Shown here: positions 1 through 6,955 of the stretch, piece after piece
Layout: each line of letters opens with the position of its first letter
Position numbering within the stretch: position 1 is the first letter of the stretch
Source of the DNA: an uncultured Oscillospiraceae bacterium
GTDB taxonomy: Bacteria > Bacillota > Clostridia > Oscillospirales > Oscillospiraceae
Direction: 5' to 3'
Assembly (NCBI GenBank): GCA_947625355.1
Contig: CANQOA010000015.1
Location: 1 to 44,383 of the forward strand
Length of the DNA stretch: 44,383 nt
Program-made: the position numbers and the translations under genes
Notes under the pieces: generated by a model
The model's input: only the letters and a program-made list of their open reading frames with translations
What the model was told of the DNA's origin: nothing
Database searches by the model: none

Positions 1-791
1 GTCAGCCGGGCCACCTTGTCGTCCTTGGCGATGCCGGTCACTTTCATCTCTTCCATGTTCTTGGTAACCTCCTTGACTTTTGTACCCGGCGCCCTCACAA
101 GGGAGGAGAGCACCTCCAGCTCCACGCCGTACCGCTTGGCCAGCTGTACGGACCGGTTCATCAGTACCTGCGCGCCCATGCTGGCCAGCTCCAGCATCTC
201 GTCGTAGGTGATCTCCTCCAGCTTCCGGGCCCCCGGCACCTTCCGCGGGTCGGCGGTATAGACGCCCTCCACGTCGGTGAAGATCTGGCACTTGTCCGCG
301 TGCAGGGCCGCCGCCAGAGCCACGGCGGTGGTATCGCTGCCGCCCCGGCCCAGGGTGGTGTAGTCGTCGAATTTGTTCACGCCCTGGAACCCGGCCACCA
401 GCACGATGCGCTTTTTGTCCAGCTCCCGGCGCAGCCGCTCCGCGTCCACCCGGCGGATGCGGGCAAAGCCGTAGGCCGCGTCCGTATGGATGCCCACCTG
501 CCAGCCGGTGAGGGATACCACCGGCAGGCCCATGCCCTCCAGACACATGGCCATCAGGGCGATGGACTGCTGCTCGCCGGTGGACAGAAGCATATCCAGC
601 TCCCGCTTGGAGGGATCCGGATTGATCTCCGCCGCCTTTTCCAGCAGGTCATCGGTGGTGTCGCCCTGGGCGGACAGGACCACCACGGTCTCGTTGCCCT
701 CCAGGAAGGTCTCGGCGATGATCCCGGCCACGTTGCGGATGCGCGCGGCGTCGGCCACGGAGGAACCGCCGAATTTTTGTACGATCAGCAT
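1..791 (-). CDS. lysC: Aspartate kinase, 3' end beyond window
   Basis: Phosphorylates aspartate to aspartyl-phosphate, the first step toward lysine, threonine and methionine. The visible 263 residues begin MLIVQKFGGSS; the KFGGSS nucleotide-binding motif of the amino-acid kinase fold is at residues 6-11, and the segments around GRGGSDTTAVALAAAL and DVEGVYTADPRKVPGA match the catalytic domain of aspartokinases. The C-terminal ACT regulatory domains would lie past the left edge, so the allosteric class cannot be read. An AAGGAG ribosome-binding site precedes the ATG at 791. It follows hom after 49 bases and is probably the last or a late gene of a pheB-hom-lysC operon. Confidence 0.95.
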   Translation of the reverse strand, partial: MLIVQKFGGSSVADAARIRNVAGIIAETFLEGNETVVVLSAQGDTTDDLLEKAAEINPDPSKRELDMLLSTGEQQSIALMAMCLEGMGLPVVSLTGWQVGIHTDAAYGFARIRRVDAERLRRELDKKRIVLVAGFQGVNKFDDYTTLGRGGSDTTAVALAAALHADKCQIFTDVEGVYTADPRKVPGARKLEEITYDEMLELASMGAQVLMNRSVQLAKRYGVELEVLSSLVRAPGTKVKEVTKNMEEMKVTGIAKDDKVARL

Positions 792-840
792 ATATATCAG
801 GTCTCCTTATTCTGTCAATGGGGGCTCGCGCCCCTCCATA

Positions 841-2037
841 CTATGCCAGCACCCGGTATGCGGCCCGTCCGTCCACGGCGGCCAGGCGCGCCTCCAGCGC
901 CCGGCGGTCCATGGGGCCGGTGATGAAGCCGCACTCGCCGCTGACGCCATAGACCGGCGCGGCGCCGGGGAATGCGCCGGCGGCGTCCTCCGGGGCGCAC
1001 TGGGCGCGGACATACCACCGGGAGCACAGCGCCTCCGCCGGCAGCAGCTTTCCGTTGGGCGCGCCCAGGTCCGGGATCATGGGGCTGCCCATATGCCGGA
1101 CCGCGTCGGCGATGTCCGCCGCCACGGCGCTGGCGGTGGGATGGGCGCCCGCGCCGGGGCCGCACAGCACCACCTCGCCCACGGCGCTGCCCCGGATGGC
1201 GCAGGCGTTCATTACGCCGTTCACCGACGCCAGGATGTGGTCCTGAGGGATCAGATGGGGCTCCACGAAGGCAAAGCAGCCGTCCTCCGCCCGGGCGGCC
1301 CGGCCCAGCAGCTTCACCGTATAGCCCAGCGCGTGGGCCAGCTCCAGGTCAGCCGGCGTGACAGAGGTGATGCCTCTGGTGGGGATGGCCGTCACGTCCA
1401 GGTTGCCGCCGAAGGACAGGTCCGCTAGGATGGCGGTCTTGCGGCAGGCGTCGATGCCCTCCACGTCGGCGGTGGGGTCCGCCTCGGCATAGCCCAGCTC
1501 CTGGGCCTTTTTCAGCGCGTCGGCAAAGGTCTGGCCCTGGGTGTCCATGGCGGTCAGGATGTAGTTGGTGGTGCCGTTGAGGATGCCGTACACCTCGTCG
1601 ATGCGGTTGGCCGCCAGGCACCGGCACAGGGGCCGCAGCAGGGGGATGCCTCCGCCCACGCTGCCCTCGAAGAGGTAGCTGACGCCATGCTCCTTTGCCA
1701 GGGCCGCCAGCTCCGCCCCATGGACCGCCACCAGCTCCTTGTTGCTGGAGACCACGCTCTTGCCGGCCAGGATGGCCCGGCGGGAGTACTCATAGGCCGC
1801 GCCCACGCCGCCGATGACCTCCGCCACTACGGCCACGTCGGGGTCGCTCTCGATCACGGCGAAATCCCGCACCAGCTTGTCCCGCCAGGGACTGTCCGGA
1901 TAGTCGCGGCGTACCAGGATATAGCCCAGCTCCATGCTCTGGCCCGCGGCGGCGGCCAGCTTTTCCTTCTGGTCCGCCATGACCTCCGCCAGGCCGCCGC
2001 CGACCGTGCCGAAGCCCAGTATCGCGTATTTTATCAT
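841..2037 (-). CDS. hom: Homoserine dehydrogenase
   Basis: NAD(P)-dependent reduction of aspartate semialdehyde to homoserine, the branch point to threonine and methionine. The protein has 398 residues. The Rossmann motif GFGTVGGG is at residues 8-15, and segments such as EGSVGGGIPLL, LNGTTNYIL and GYAEADPTADVEGIDA are typical of the catalytic core. The last ~75 residues resemble a shortened ACT domain: two beta-rich ends remain, but the usual middle helix-strand part is missing, and the protein is about 30 residues shorter than ACT-containing homologues. AAAAGGAG precedes the ATG. It lies 14 bases after the ACT-protein gene, consistent with one transcript. Confidence 0.95.
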   Translation of the reverse strand: MIKYAILGFGTVGGGLAEVMADQKEKLAAAAGQSMELGYILVRRDYPDSPWRDKLVRDFAVIESDPDVAVVAEVIGGVGAAYEYSRRAILAGKSVVSSNKELVAVHGAELAALAKEHGVSYLFEGSVGGGIPLLRPLCRCLAANRIDEVYGILNGTTNYILTAMDTQGQTFADALKKAQELGYAEADPTADVEGIDACRKTAILADLSFGGNLDVTAIPTRGITSVTPADLELAHALGYTVKLLGRAARAEDGCFAFVEPHLIPQDHILASVNGVMNACAIRGSAVGEVVLCGPGAGAHPTASAVAADIADAVRHMGSPMIPDLGAPNGKLLPAEALCSRWYVRAQCAPEDAAGAFPGAAPVYGVSGECGFITGPMDRRALEARLAAVDGRAAYRVLA

Positions 2038-2051
2038 ATGTATGCTCCTTT

Positions 2052-2498
2052 TCAGCCCGCCGCCACAGCGGCCTTGATCACGCCGTCGATGGCGCGCAGC
2101 GTGCCCAGCAGCGCCTCGGCGGTGGTGTCCAGCGCGGCCAGGTCCGCCGTGATCGTCACCGGCGCGGCCCCGTTGGTGGGGATGCCCTGATTGATGGTCA
2201 GGATATTGGCCCCCGTGTCGGCGAACACGGACAGCACCTCGCTGAGCAGGCCCATCTGGTGGCGCAGCATGATTTGGAAGGTGACGATGCGCCCGCCGGC
2301 GATGCTCTGGAAGGGCATGACGGAATTCTTATACTTATAGTATGCGGAGCGGGAGATGCCCACCCGCTCGGCGGCCTCCGCCACGGTCTGGGCCCGGCCG
2401 GTGTCCAGAAGCTCCCGGGCCTGGGTCACCCGGATGAACACCTCCGGCAGGGCGTCGCCGTCCACCAGATAAAACTTCCCTCGGCCGCTGTTATCCAT
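2052..2498 (-). CDS. pheB: ACT domain protein, PheB/UPF0735 family
   Basis: A 148-residue cytoplasmic protein. The N-terminal ~60 residues include a helix-turn-helix-like segment (AEAAERVGISRSAYYKYK), and the C-terminal ~75 residues form an ACT domain (FQIMLRHQMGLLSEVLSVFA). This is the UPF0735 arrangement, often encoded beside hom in Firmicutes. ACT domains bind amino acids; a regulatory role toward homoserine/threonine synthesis is inferred, not proven. The start ATG follows an AAGGGGG ribosome-binding site. It is the first gene of the operon with hom and lysC and has a promoter holding a perfect palindrome directly upstream. Confidence 0.88.
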   Translation of the reverse strand: MDNSGRGKFYLVDGDALPEVFIRVTQARELLDTGRAQTVAEAAERVGISRSAYYKYKNSVMPFQSIAGGRIVTFQIMLRHQMGLLSEVLSVFADTGANILTINQGIPTNGAAPVTITADLAALDTTAEALLGTLRAIDGVIKAAVAAG

Positions 2499-2540
2499 TG
2501 GAATGTCCCCCTTGTGTGGTCAAATGTCCACGTGCCGTGA

Positions 2541-2569
2541 ATGTTATCATGTTTAAACATGATATGCAA
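2541..2569 (-). promoter_or_regulatory. Promoter of the pheB-hom-lysC operon with internal palindrome
   Basis: On the minus strand, TTGCAT (2569-2564) and TAACAT (2546-2541) are separated by exactly 17 bases. A perfect 20-bp palindrome, TATCATGTTTAAACATGATA, occupies 2545-2564 and fills the spacer, overlapping both hexamers. This is the geometry of a repressor operator that blocks RNA polymerase. The regulator is not identifiable from the window; PheB itself, or a threonine/lysine-responsive repressor, are guesses. Confidence 0.65.
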
Positions 2570-2605
2570 GGGTATTTTAAAAATTGATATTTTTCCTGTC
2601 AGGAC

Positions 2606-2639
2606 GCACAAAACCCCCGGCTCCAAAAGGGGGCCGGGG
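2606..2639 (-). terminator. Intrinsic terminator after hsp20
   Basis: On the minus strand a 10-bp GC-rich stem (CCCCGGCCCC / GGAGCCGGGG, one G-T pair) with a 5-base loop is followed by GTTTTGTG. It lies between the small heat-shock gene and the pheB promoter and would separate the two units. Confidence 0.6.
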
Positions 2640-2731
2640 CGTGTAAAATGTCAGATGCTGCCTACGAAAAAAACCGGGCATTTTGCGGGAAACGGGCCGG
2701 GACAGGCGCGCCGCGGGAGACGGGCGAAACG

Positions 2732-2772
2732 GAGACCGGCCGCGCCATTTATGGCGCGGCCGGCCCGGTCTC
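2732..2772 (-). terminator. Long hairpin at the hsp20 stop codon
   Basis: A near-perfect inverted repeat, GAGACCGG..CGCGCCAT / ATGGCGCG..CCGGTCTC with a short loop, includes the hsp20 stop codon. It has no clear T-run on the minus strand, so it may stabilise the mRNA 3' end or act as a first weak terminator ahead of the one at 2606-2639. Confidence 0.5.
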
Positions 2773-3181
2773 ACTGGATCTCGATCTGGTGCTGCTGGGG
2801 GATGACCTCCGGAAGCTTGGGGAGAGTCAGCTTCAGCACGCCGTTCACGTACTCGGCCGTGATGGCGCCGGCGTCCACGCCGGAGACCTCGAAGCGGCGC
2901 TCCACGGTGGAGTTGGTGCGCTCCCGGCGGATATAGCCGTCGTCGGACTGCTCGTTGGTCTGGTGCTCGGCCCGGACGGTGAGCACGCCCTCCTTCATGC
3001 TGACGCTCAGCTCGCTCTTGTCATAGCCGGGCAGCTCGGTCTCGATGGTGAAGGCCTTGTCGGTCTCCCGGATGTCCGTGGCGGCGGCGTGGGCCACCGT
3101 GCCGAAAAATTCCTGGAACGGGTCCCAGTTGCTGCCGGACGCGTAAGGGTGGCTGTTCACAAAGGGGATCATATCAAACAT
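2771..3181 (-). CDS. Small heat-shock protein, Hsp20/alpha-crystallin family
   Basis: ATP-independent holdase chaperone that keeps unfolding proteins soluble. From the ATG at 3181 it has 136 residues: a short N-terminal arm (FDMIPFVNSHPY), then the alpha-crystallin domain with the typical stretch ETELPGYDKSELSVSMKEG and a GVLKLTLPK strand near the end, and a short C-terminal tail. This start is preferred over an in-frame ATG at 3238 because GGAGG lies 9 bases upstream of it and the longer N-terminus would be translated from the 5'-UTR hairpin. It is a single-gene unit with a CIRCE operator, so HrcA control and heat induction are expected. Confidence 0.95.
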   Translation of the reverse strand: MFDMIPFVNSHPYASGSNWDPFQEFFGTVAHAAATDIRETDKAFTIETELPGYDKSELSVSMKEGVLTVRAEHQTNEQSDDGYIRRERTNSTVERRFEVSGVDAGAITAEYVNGVLKLTLPKLPEVIPQQHQIEIQ

Positions 3182-3219
3182 TGTTTTGTACCTCCGTATC
3201 TTTGATTTGTCTGTATCAT

Positions 3220-3248
3220 ACACATAATTTGTGAACAAATTTATGTGT
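3220..3248 (-). promoter_or_regulatory. Hairpin in the hsp20 5' leader
   Basis: An A/T-rich inverted repeat (ACACATAATTTGT / ACAAATTTATGTGT, one bulged base, 2-base loop) lies about 40 bases upstream of the hsp20 start, inside the predicted 5' UTR. It may be an mRNA-stability or temperature-sensitive element; it does not directly cover the ribosome-binding site, so a classical RNA thermometer is not obvious. Confidence 0.4.
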
Positions 3249-3268
3249 ATATCGTGAACGAATTGTAA

Positions 3269-3298
3269 ATATTAGCACTCAAATAATGCGAGTGCTAA
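3269..3298 (-). promoter_or_regulatory. CIRCE element (HrcA operator) overlapping the hsp20 promoter
   Basis: A perfect CIRCE sequence, TTAGCACTC-N9-GAGTGCTAA, lies at 3272-3298. On the minus strand a candidate promoter TTAGCA (3298-3293), 18-base spacer, TAATAT (3274-3269) is embedded in it. HrcA bound here should block transcription until heat shock titrates GroE from HrcA. No hrcA, dnaK or groE gene is in this window. Confidence 0.92.
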
Positions 3299-3358
3299 AT
3301 CCTTGATCCGTCCCCTGGTCAGTATATCCGCCGGGGCGGGAACGATTGCGGATCGGCG

Positions 3359-3410
3359 TTGTAAAATGCCGGCGGACATGGTACAATAGCGGCAAAGCCG
3401 CTATTGTACC
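3359..3410 (+). promoter_or_regulatory. Promoter with inverted repeat upstream of the nucleotidyltransferase
   Basis: TTGTAA (3359-3364), 17 bases, TACAAT (3382-3387) preceded by an extended TGG. A perfect inverted repeat, GGTACAATAGCGGC-AAA-GCCGCTATTGTACC (3380-3410), begins at the -10 element and covers the predicted start site, so it could act as an operator or as the first hairpin of the transcript. A second imperfect hairpin (GTCGTGC..CCGGC / GCCGG..GCACGAC) occupies 3422-3455. Confidence 0.5.
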
Positions 3411-3499
3411 TCAAAATACCAGTCGTGCTCCCGGCATGCGCCGGAACCGCACGACATGGTAAAATGTGGCCAGATGCTTTGACAAGGAGGTCCCTTTGT

Positions 3500-4414
3500 A
3501 TGAAACCGATGCTTGTGATCATGGCCGCGGGGATGGGCAGCCGGTTCGGCGGGCTGAAGCAGATGACCGCCGTGGACGGCGCCGGACAGGTGATATTGGA
3601 CTACTCCGCCTATGACGCGCGGCAGGCCGGCTTTGAAAAGGTGGTCTGCGTGATCAAAAAAGAGATCGAGGCGGACTTTCGCGCCGCGGTGGGGGACCGG
3701 ATCGGCCGGGGATGCGAGCTCCATTACGCCTTCCAGGACCTCCATGACCTGCCGGCGGGGTTCTCCGTCCCCTCCGAGAGGACCAAGCCCTGGGGCACGG
3801 CCCACGCGGTCTACGCTGCCCGCGCGCTGATCGACCGGCCCTTCGCCGTGATCAACGCGGACGATTTCTATGGCCGGGGCGCGTTCCGGGCCCTGTATGA
3901 TTTCCTGTCCGGGGCGGGAGACGAGCGCACCCACGCGCTGGTGGCCTACGACTTGAAAAATACGCTGACGGAAAACGGCACGGTGGCCCGCGGCGTCTGT
4001 ACCGCCGATGACAGCGGATACCTGGCCACGGTCACGGAGCTGACCGCCATCCAGGGTCCCCCGGAGGCGCCCTCCTATACGCTGGACGGGGGCCAGAACT
4101 GGACGGCCCTGGCGCCGGACACGCCGGTGAGCCTCAATACCTGGGGCTTCCGCCGGGGCTTTATGGACGCCATCGGAGAAGAGCTGGTGAAGTTCCTGCG
4201 GGAGGTCATGCCGAAAAACCCCGCCAAGGCGGAATTTTTCCTGCCAAGCGTGGTGAACGCCTGCCTGGCGGCAGGCACGGCCCGGGTGAAGCTGGTGCCC
4301 ACGGACGAGGTCTGGCACGGCGTCACGTATCGGGACGATCTGCCGGCCCTTCAAGCGGCCCTTGCCGAGATGCGGGCCGCCGGGAAGTACCCCGAGCGCC
4401 TGTGGGAGGCTTGA
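3500..4414 (+). CDS. NDP-sugar pyrophosphorylase-like nucleotidyltransferase
   Basis: A 304-residue cytoplasmic enzyme of the nucleotidyltransferase (GT-A-like) fold, which couples NTPs to sugar phosphates. The glycine-rich NTP-binding loop GMGSRFGGLK is at residues 11-20 and the metal-binding NADD near residue 120; the PWGTAHAVYAAR segment is typical of this group. The sugar cannot be told from sequence, and no sugar-pathway neighbour helps. The start at 3500 is chosen because AAGGAGG lies 9 bases upstream; an upstream in-frame ATG at 3404 would translate the leader hairpin. It appears to be a single-gene unit between a hairpin-rich leader and a strong terminator. Confidence 0.85.
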   Translation: MKPMLVIMAAGMGSRFGGLKQMTAVDGAGQVILDYSAYDARQAGFEKVVCVIKKEIEADFRAAVGDRIGRGCELHYAFQDLHDLPAGFSVPSERTKPWGTAHAVYAARALIDRPFAVINADDFYGRGAFRALYDFLSGAGDERTHALVAYDLKNTLTENGTVARGVCTADDSGYLATVTELTAIQGPPEAPSYTLDGGQNWTALAPDTPVSLNTWGFRRGFMDAIGEELVKFLREVMPKNPAKAEFFLPSVVNACLAAGTARVKLVPTDEVWHGVTYRDDLPALQAALAEMRAAGKYPERLWEA

Positions 4415-4441
4415 GCGGGCGCGGCGAAGCAAAAGTCATGA

Positions 4442-4487
4442 CACAGCGGCATTCGGCGCTCACGCCGGATGCCGCTGTGATATTTTA
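4442..4487. terminator. Bidirectional intrinsic terminator
   Basis: A 17-bp perfect stem (4442-4458 with 4463-4479, loop CTCA) followed on the plus strand by ATATTTTATC. It sits between the convergent nucleotidyltransferase gene and the ABC permease gene and can serve both. Confidence 0.85.
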
Positions 4488-4509
4488 TCAAGATCGGGTG
4501 CCGCGCGGA

Positions 4510-5295
4510 TCATCGGATGTCCTTCCCGCAGTACCGGCAGTACGCCATGACGGCCCCGGCGGCGGCAAACAGCATGCCCGCCGCCACGGGCCCGGCGTCC
4601 AGACACCCGCCGGCGAGGATATCCGCGCCCTCGCAGTAGCTGAAGGGCGTGATATACCGGAGGGGGCCCGCCCGATCCGTCATGTTGGCGATCAGCTCCA
4701 GGGAGTACAGCGCGGCGGCGAGCCCGATGCCGATCCCGGCGCCGCCCCGGCGCAGGAACGCCGACAGGCCGACGCAGACGCACCCCAGCTCGATGTGAAG
4801 CAGGGCGTAAGCGCCATGCAGCAGCAGGATCTCCCGCCAGGGAACGGCCTCCCCGATCAGCCGGATCGACAGCAGCGCCGCCCCCAGCGCCGCCAGGTCC
4901 AGCGCGGCGATCTGCGCCAGGACCGCCGCCAGCTTTTCGGCGACGACGCGGCCTCGGGATATGGGGTGGGTCAGCAGCAGGTCCGCCGTGCGGCCCCGCT
5001 CCTCCTTGGAGAGGACCGAGGCGCCGGTGAGGGAGGCGAAAAACGCCCCGCCCAGCCCCAGGATGGTCCCGCTCTCCACAGCGTAGAACCCGGTCAGGGT
5101 CCCCACACGCAGCCGATCCATCCCGAACGCGGCGGTAAAGCTGCCCATGGAGGCGAACGCCTCGCTCACAGCGGCCATCTGCGAGCGCATCCCGGGGAAC
5201 AGGAACACACAGACGGCCAGCAGGGCCGCGATGGAGCCGGCCCATATCGCGAGGGCGGCCCTGCCCTGCCACAGCTCATGCCGGACGATGGTCAT
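4510..5295 (-). CDS. ABC-2 type transporter permease
   Basis: A 261-residue integral membrane protein with about six hydrophobic spans, such as the segment near residues 15-35 (AIWAGSIAALLAVCVFLF) and the last one (AAGMLFAAAGAVMAYC). The segment SLTGASVLSKEERGRTADLL between spans 2 and 3 is the usual cytoplasmic loop of ABC-2 permeases that contacts the ATPase. Its start overlaps the 3' end of the ATPase gene by 20 bases, implying translational coupling. Probably the membrane half of an exporter of unknown substrate under the TetR-type regulator two genes upstream. Confidence 0.88.
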   Translation of the reverse strand: MTIVRHELWQGRAALAIWAGSIAALLAVCVFLFPGMRSQMAAVSEAFASMGSFTAAFGMDRLRVGTLTGFYAVESGTILGLGGAFFASLTGASVLSKEERGRTADLLLTHPISRGRVVAEKLAAVLAQIAALDLAALGAALLSIRLIGEAVPWREILLLHGAYALLHIELGCVCVGLSAFLRRGGAGIGIGLAAALYSLELIANMTDRAGPLRYITPFSYCEGADILAGGCLDAGPVAAGMLFAAAGAVMAYCRYCGKDIR

Positions 5296-6169
5296 ATCTC
5301 GGTCCCTCCTGATAGTAATGCAAAAACACCTCTTCCAGATCCGGCTCGGAGACGGTCAGCTCGCGCACGTCCCCTTCCGCCAGCGCCGAGAGCAGCGCCG
5401 CTATGTCCCCGCTGAACAGGAAGTCGGCGCCGTCCGGGGATGGGTGCAGGTCCCGGACGCCGTCCAGCGCGTCCAGCCGGACGCGGCCCTGAACGCGGAC
5501 TCGCTTGGCCCCGGCGCGGGCCAGCTCCGCCACGCTGCCCCCGGCGATGAGGGAGCCCTCCCGGATGAAGGCGGCGTGGGTGCAGCTGCGCTGGATCTCC
5601 GAGAGGATGTGGCTGGAGAGGAACACGGTCGCGCCCCGCTCGTGGCGCTCCCGGAGAACGGCGAAAAACTCCCGCTGGATCAGCGGGTCGAGCCCCGCCG
5701 TGGGCTCGTCCAGGATGAGCAGCTCCGGCTCGTGCTGCAGAGCGCAGACGATGGCGGTCTTTTTCCGGCCGCCGAGGGAGAGCTCGTCGATTCTTTGGGA
5801 GGGGTCCAGCCGCAGCCGCTCGCACAGCCGCGCCGCCGTCCGCCGGCAGTCCCGCCGGCGCAGCCCGGCGGACAGCCGCAGCGCGTCCCCCGCCCGCATG
5901 CCGGGCCAGAACGCGGCCTCCGACGGCAGATACCCCACCCGCGCCAATATCTTTTCCCGGTCCCTCGCGATGTCCAGACCGAAGATCTCCGCCCGGCCGG
6001 CGCTGGGCCGGAGGAGGCCCAGGAGCGTGCGGATGAGCGTGGACTTGCCCGCCCCGTTGGGCCCGATGAAGCCGAAAAAGTCTCCCTGCCGGACCGTCAG
6101 ACTGACGTTCTCGATGCCCCGCGCCTTGCCGTAATGCTTGGTCAGGCCCTCTGTTTTGATGGCGTCCAT
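5276..6169 (-). CDS. ABC transporter ATP-binding protein
   Basis: A 297-residue ATPase subunit. Walker A GPNGAGKST is at residues 36-44; the signature is LSLGG rather than LSGGQ; Walker B with the D-loop is LLILDEPTAGLDP; the switch histidine is in LSSHILSEI. The C-terminal ~80 residues (RVRVQGRVRLDAL onward) form the extra domain common in drug or bacitracin-type exporters. It lies 4 bases downstream of the tetR-like gene and overlaps the permease gene. It energises an ABC-2 exporter; the substrate is unknown. Confidence 0.93.
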   Translation of the reverse strand: MDAIKTEGLTKHYGKARGIENVSLTVRQGDFFGFIGPNGAGKSTLIRTLLGLLRPSAGRAEIFGLDIARDREKILARVGYLPSEAAFWPGMRAGDALRLSAGLRRRDCRRTAARLCERLRLDPSQRIDELSLGGRKKTAIVCALQHEPELLILDEPTAGLDPLIQREFFAVLRERHERGATVFLSSHILSEIQRSCTHAAFIREGSLIAGGSVAELARAGAKRVRVQGRVRLDALDGVRDLHPSPDGADFLFSGDIAALLSALAEGDVRELTVSEPDLEEVFLHYYQEGPRYDHRPA

Positions 6170-6173
6170 GGCC

Positions 6174-6785
6174 TCACTCCCTTCGCAGATAGACGCTCTT
6201 CCAGAACGCCATGAGCCGGGTGAAATCCCGTTCCAGCAGCTCCATGTCCACGTCTCCCCGCTGGACCATCTCCCACAGGTACCCCTCCGAGGCCCAGTAC
6301 ATCTCCCGGTACATCATGGGGATGTCCAGCCCGGGAATGAACTGCGCCGGGTCCAGATTCAGCCGGGCCCGGTCCGCCTTGAGGCTGAAGTACCGGTGAT
6401 AGCTCTCCTGGATGGCGGCGCTGATCTCCGGGTCCTTCTCGTAGAAAGCGCGGATGGTGAAGTTGGCGATATCGGGGCATTGGCGGATGAGCTCCATCTT
6501 GGCCCGCATCCCGCGCTCCATGCTCACGAAGAGCTCCTCCTGGGCATAGCAGCCGTATCGCGTCAGGACCTCGATGGTCATCTGGGCGCACCGGTCCCAT
6601 AAAAACAGGTACAGCTCCTTTTTGTTGCGAAAGTAGTGGAACAGCAGGCTCTTGCTGATCCCCGCCTCGGCGGCGATCTCGCTCATAGGGCTGTTTTTAT
6701 AGGAATTCTGCGAGAACACGCGGTAACCCGCGTTCATGATGGCCTGCTGCTTTTCCTGGGGCAGGGAAAAGAATCTCTCGTTCAT
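6174..6785 (-). CDS. TetR-family transcriptional regulator
   Basis: A 203-residue repressor-type protein. The N-terminal ~55 residues form a TetR DNA-binding domain with the helix-turn-helix segment MSEIAAEAGISKSLLFHYF (residues 34-52); the remaining helical domain would bind a ligand. First gene of the regulator-ATPase-permease operon, with a perfect 14-bp palindrome just upstream, so autorepression together with repression of the exporter is likely. The ligand is unknown. The ATG at 6785 follows GGAGGT. Confidence 0.93.
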   Translation of the reverse strand: MNERFFSLPQEKQQAIMNAGYRVFSQNSYKNSPMSEIAAEAGISKSLLFHYFRNKKELYLFLWDRCAQMTIEVLTRYGCYAQEELFVSMERGMRAKMELIRQCPDIANFTIRAFYEKDPEISAAIQESYHRYFSLKADRARLNLDPAQFIPGLDIPMMYREMYWASEGYLWEMVQRGDVDMELLERDFTRLMAFWKSVYLRRE

Positions 6786-6798
6786 AGCGCACCTCCGC

Positions 6799-6846
6799 TG
6801 ACCGGCCGGTCAAGGGGATTCTATCTCCGTTGACCGATTTTGGGAA
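6799..6846 (-). promoter_or_regulatory. Promoter and candidate TetR operator
   Basis: On the minus strand TTCCCA (6846-6841), 17 bases, TAGAAT (6823-6818). The perfect palindrome TGACCGGCCGGTCA at 6799-6812 falls on the predicted start site, upstream of the GGAGGT ribosome-binding site, where a TetR-type dimer would block transcription. A further TGACCG half-site lies at 6831-6836 within the spacer. Confidence 0.6.
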
Positions 6847-6880
6847 GACCCCTCCTTCCGGAAAGGCGGTGTGTCCGCGC

Positions 6881-6909
6881 TTTACAAGCGCGGGAGAGCA
6901 GGGTATAAT
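6881..6909 (+). promoter_or_regulatory. Promoter of the MocR-type gene
   Basis: TTTACA (6881-6886), 17 bases, TATAAT (6904-6909), a near-consensus sigma-A promoter. The -35 lies inside the inverted repeat GCGCTT-TAC-AAGCGC (6877-6891), a possible regulatory site. It is divergent from the tetR promoter, with 34 bases between the two -35 regions. Confidence 0.75.
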
Positions 6910-6955
6910 CTGGTATGTATCAAGATGACGAAAAAGGAGCGGCCGACCATATCAG

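Noticed and set aside
3404-3499. Longer nucleotidyltransferase start at ATG 3404
   Set aside because: The extension would translate the leader hairpin, lacks a ribosome-binding site, and the family's N-terminus begins at the 3500 start.
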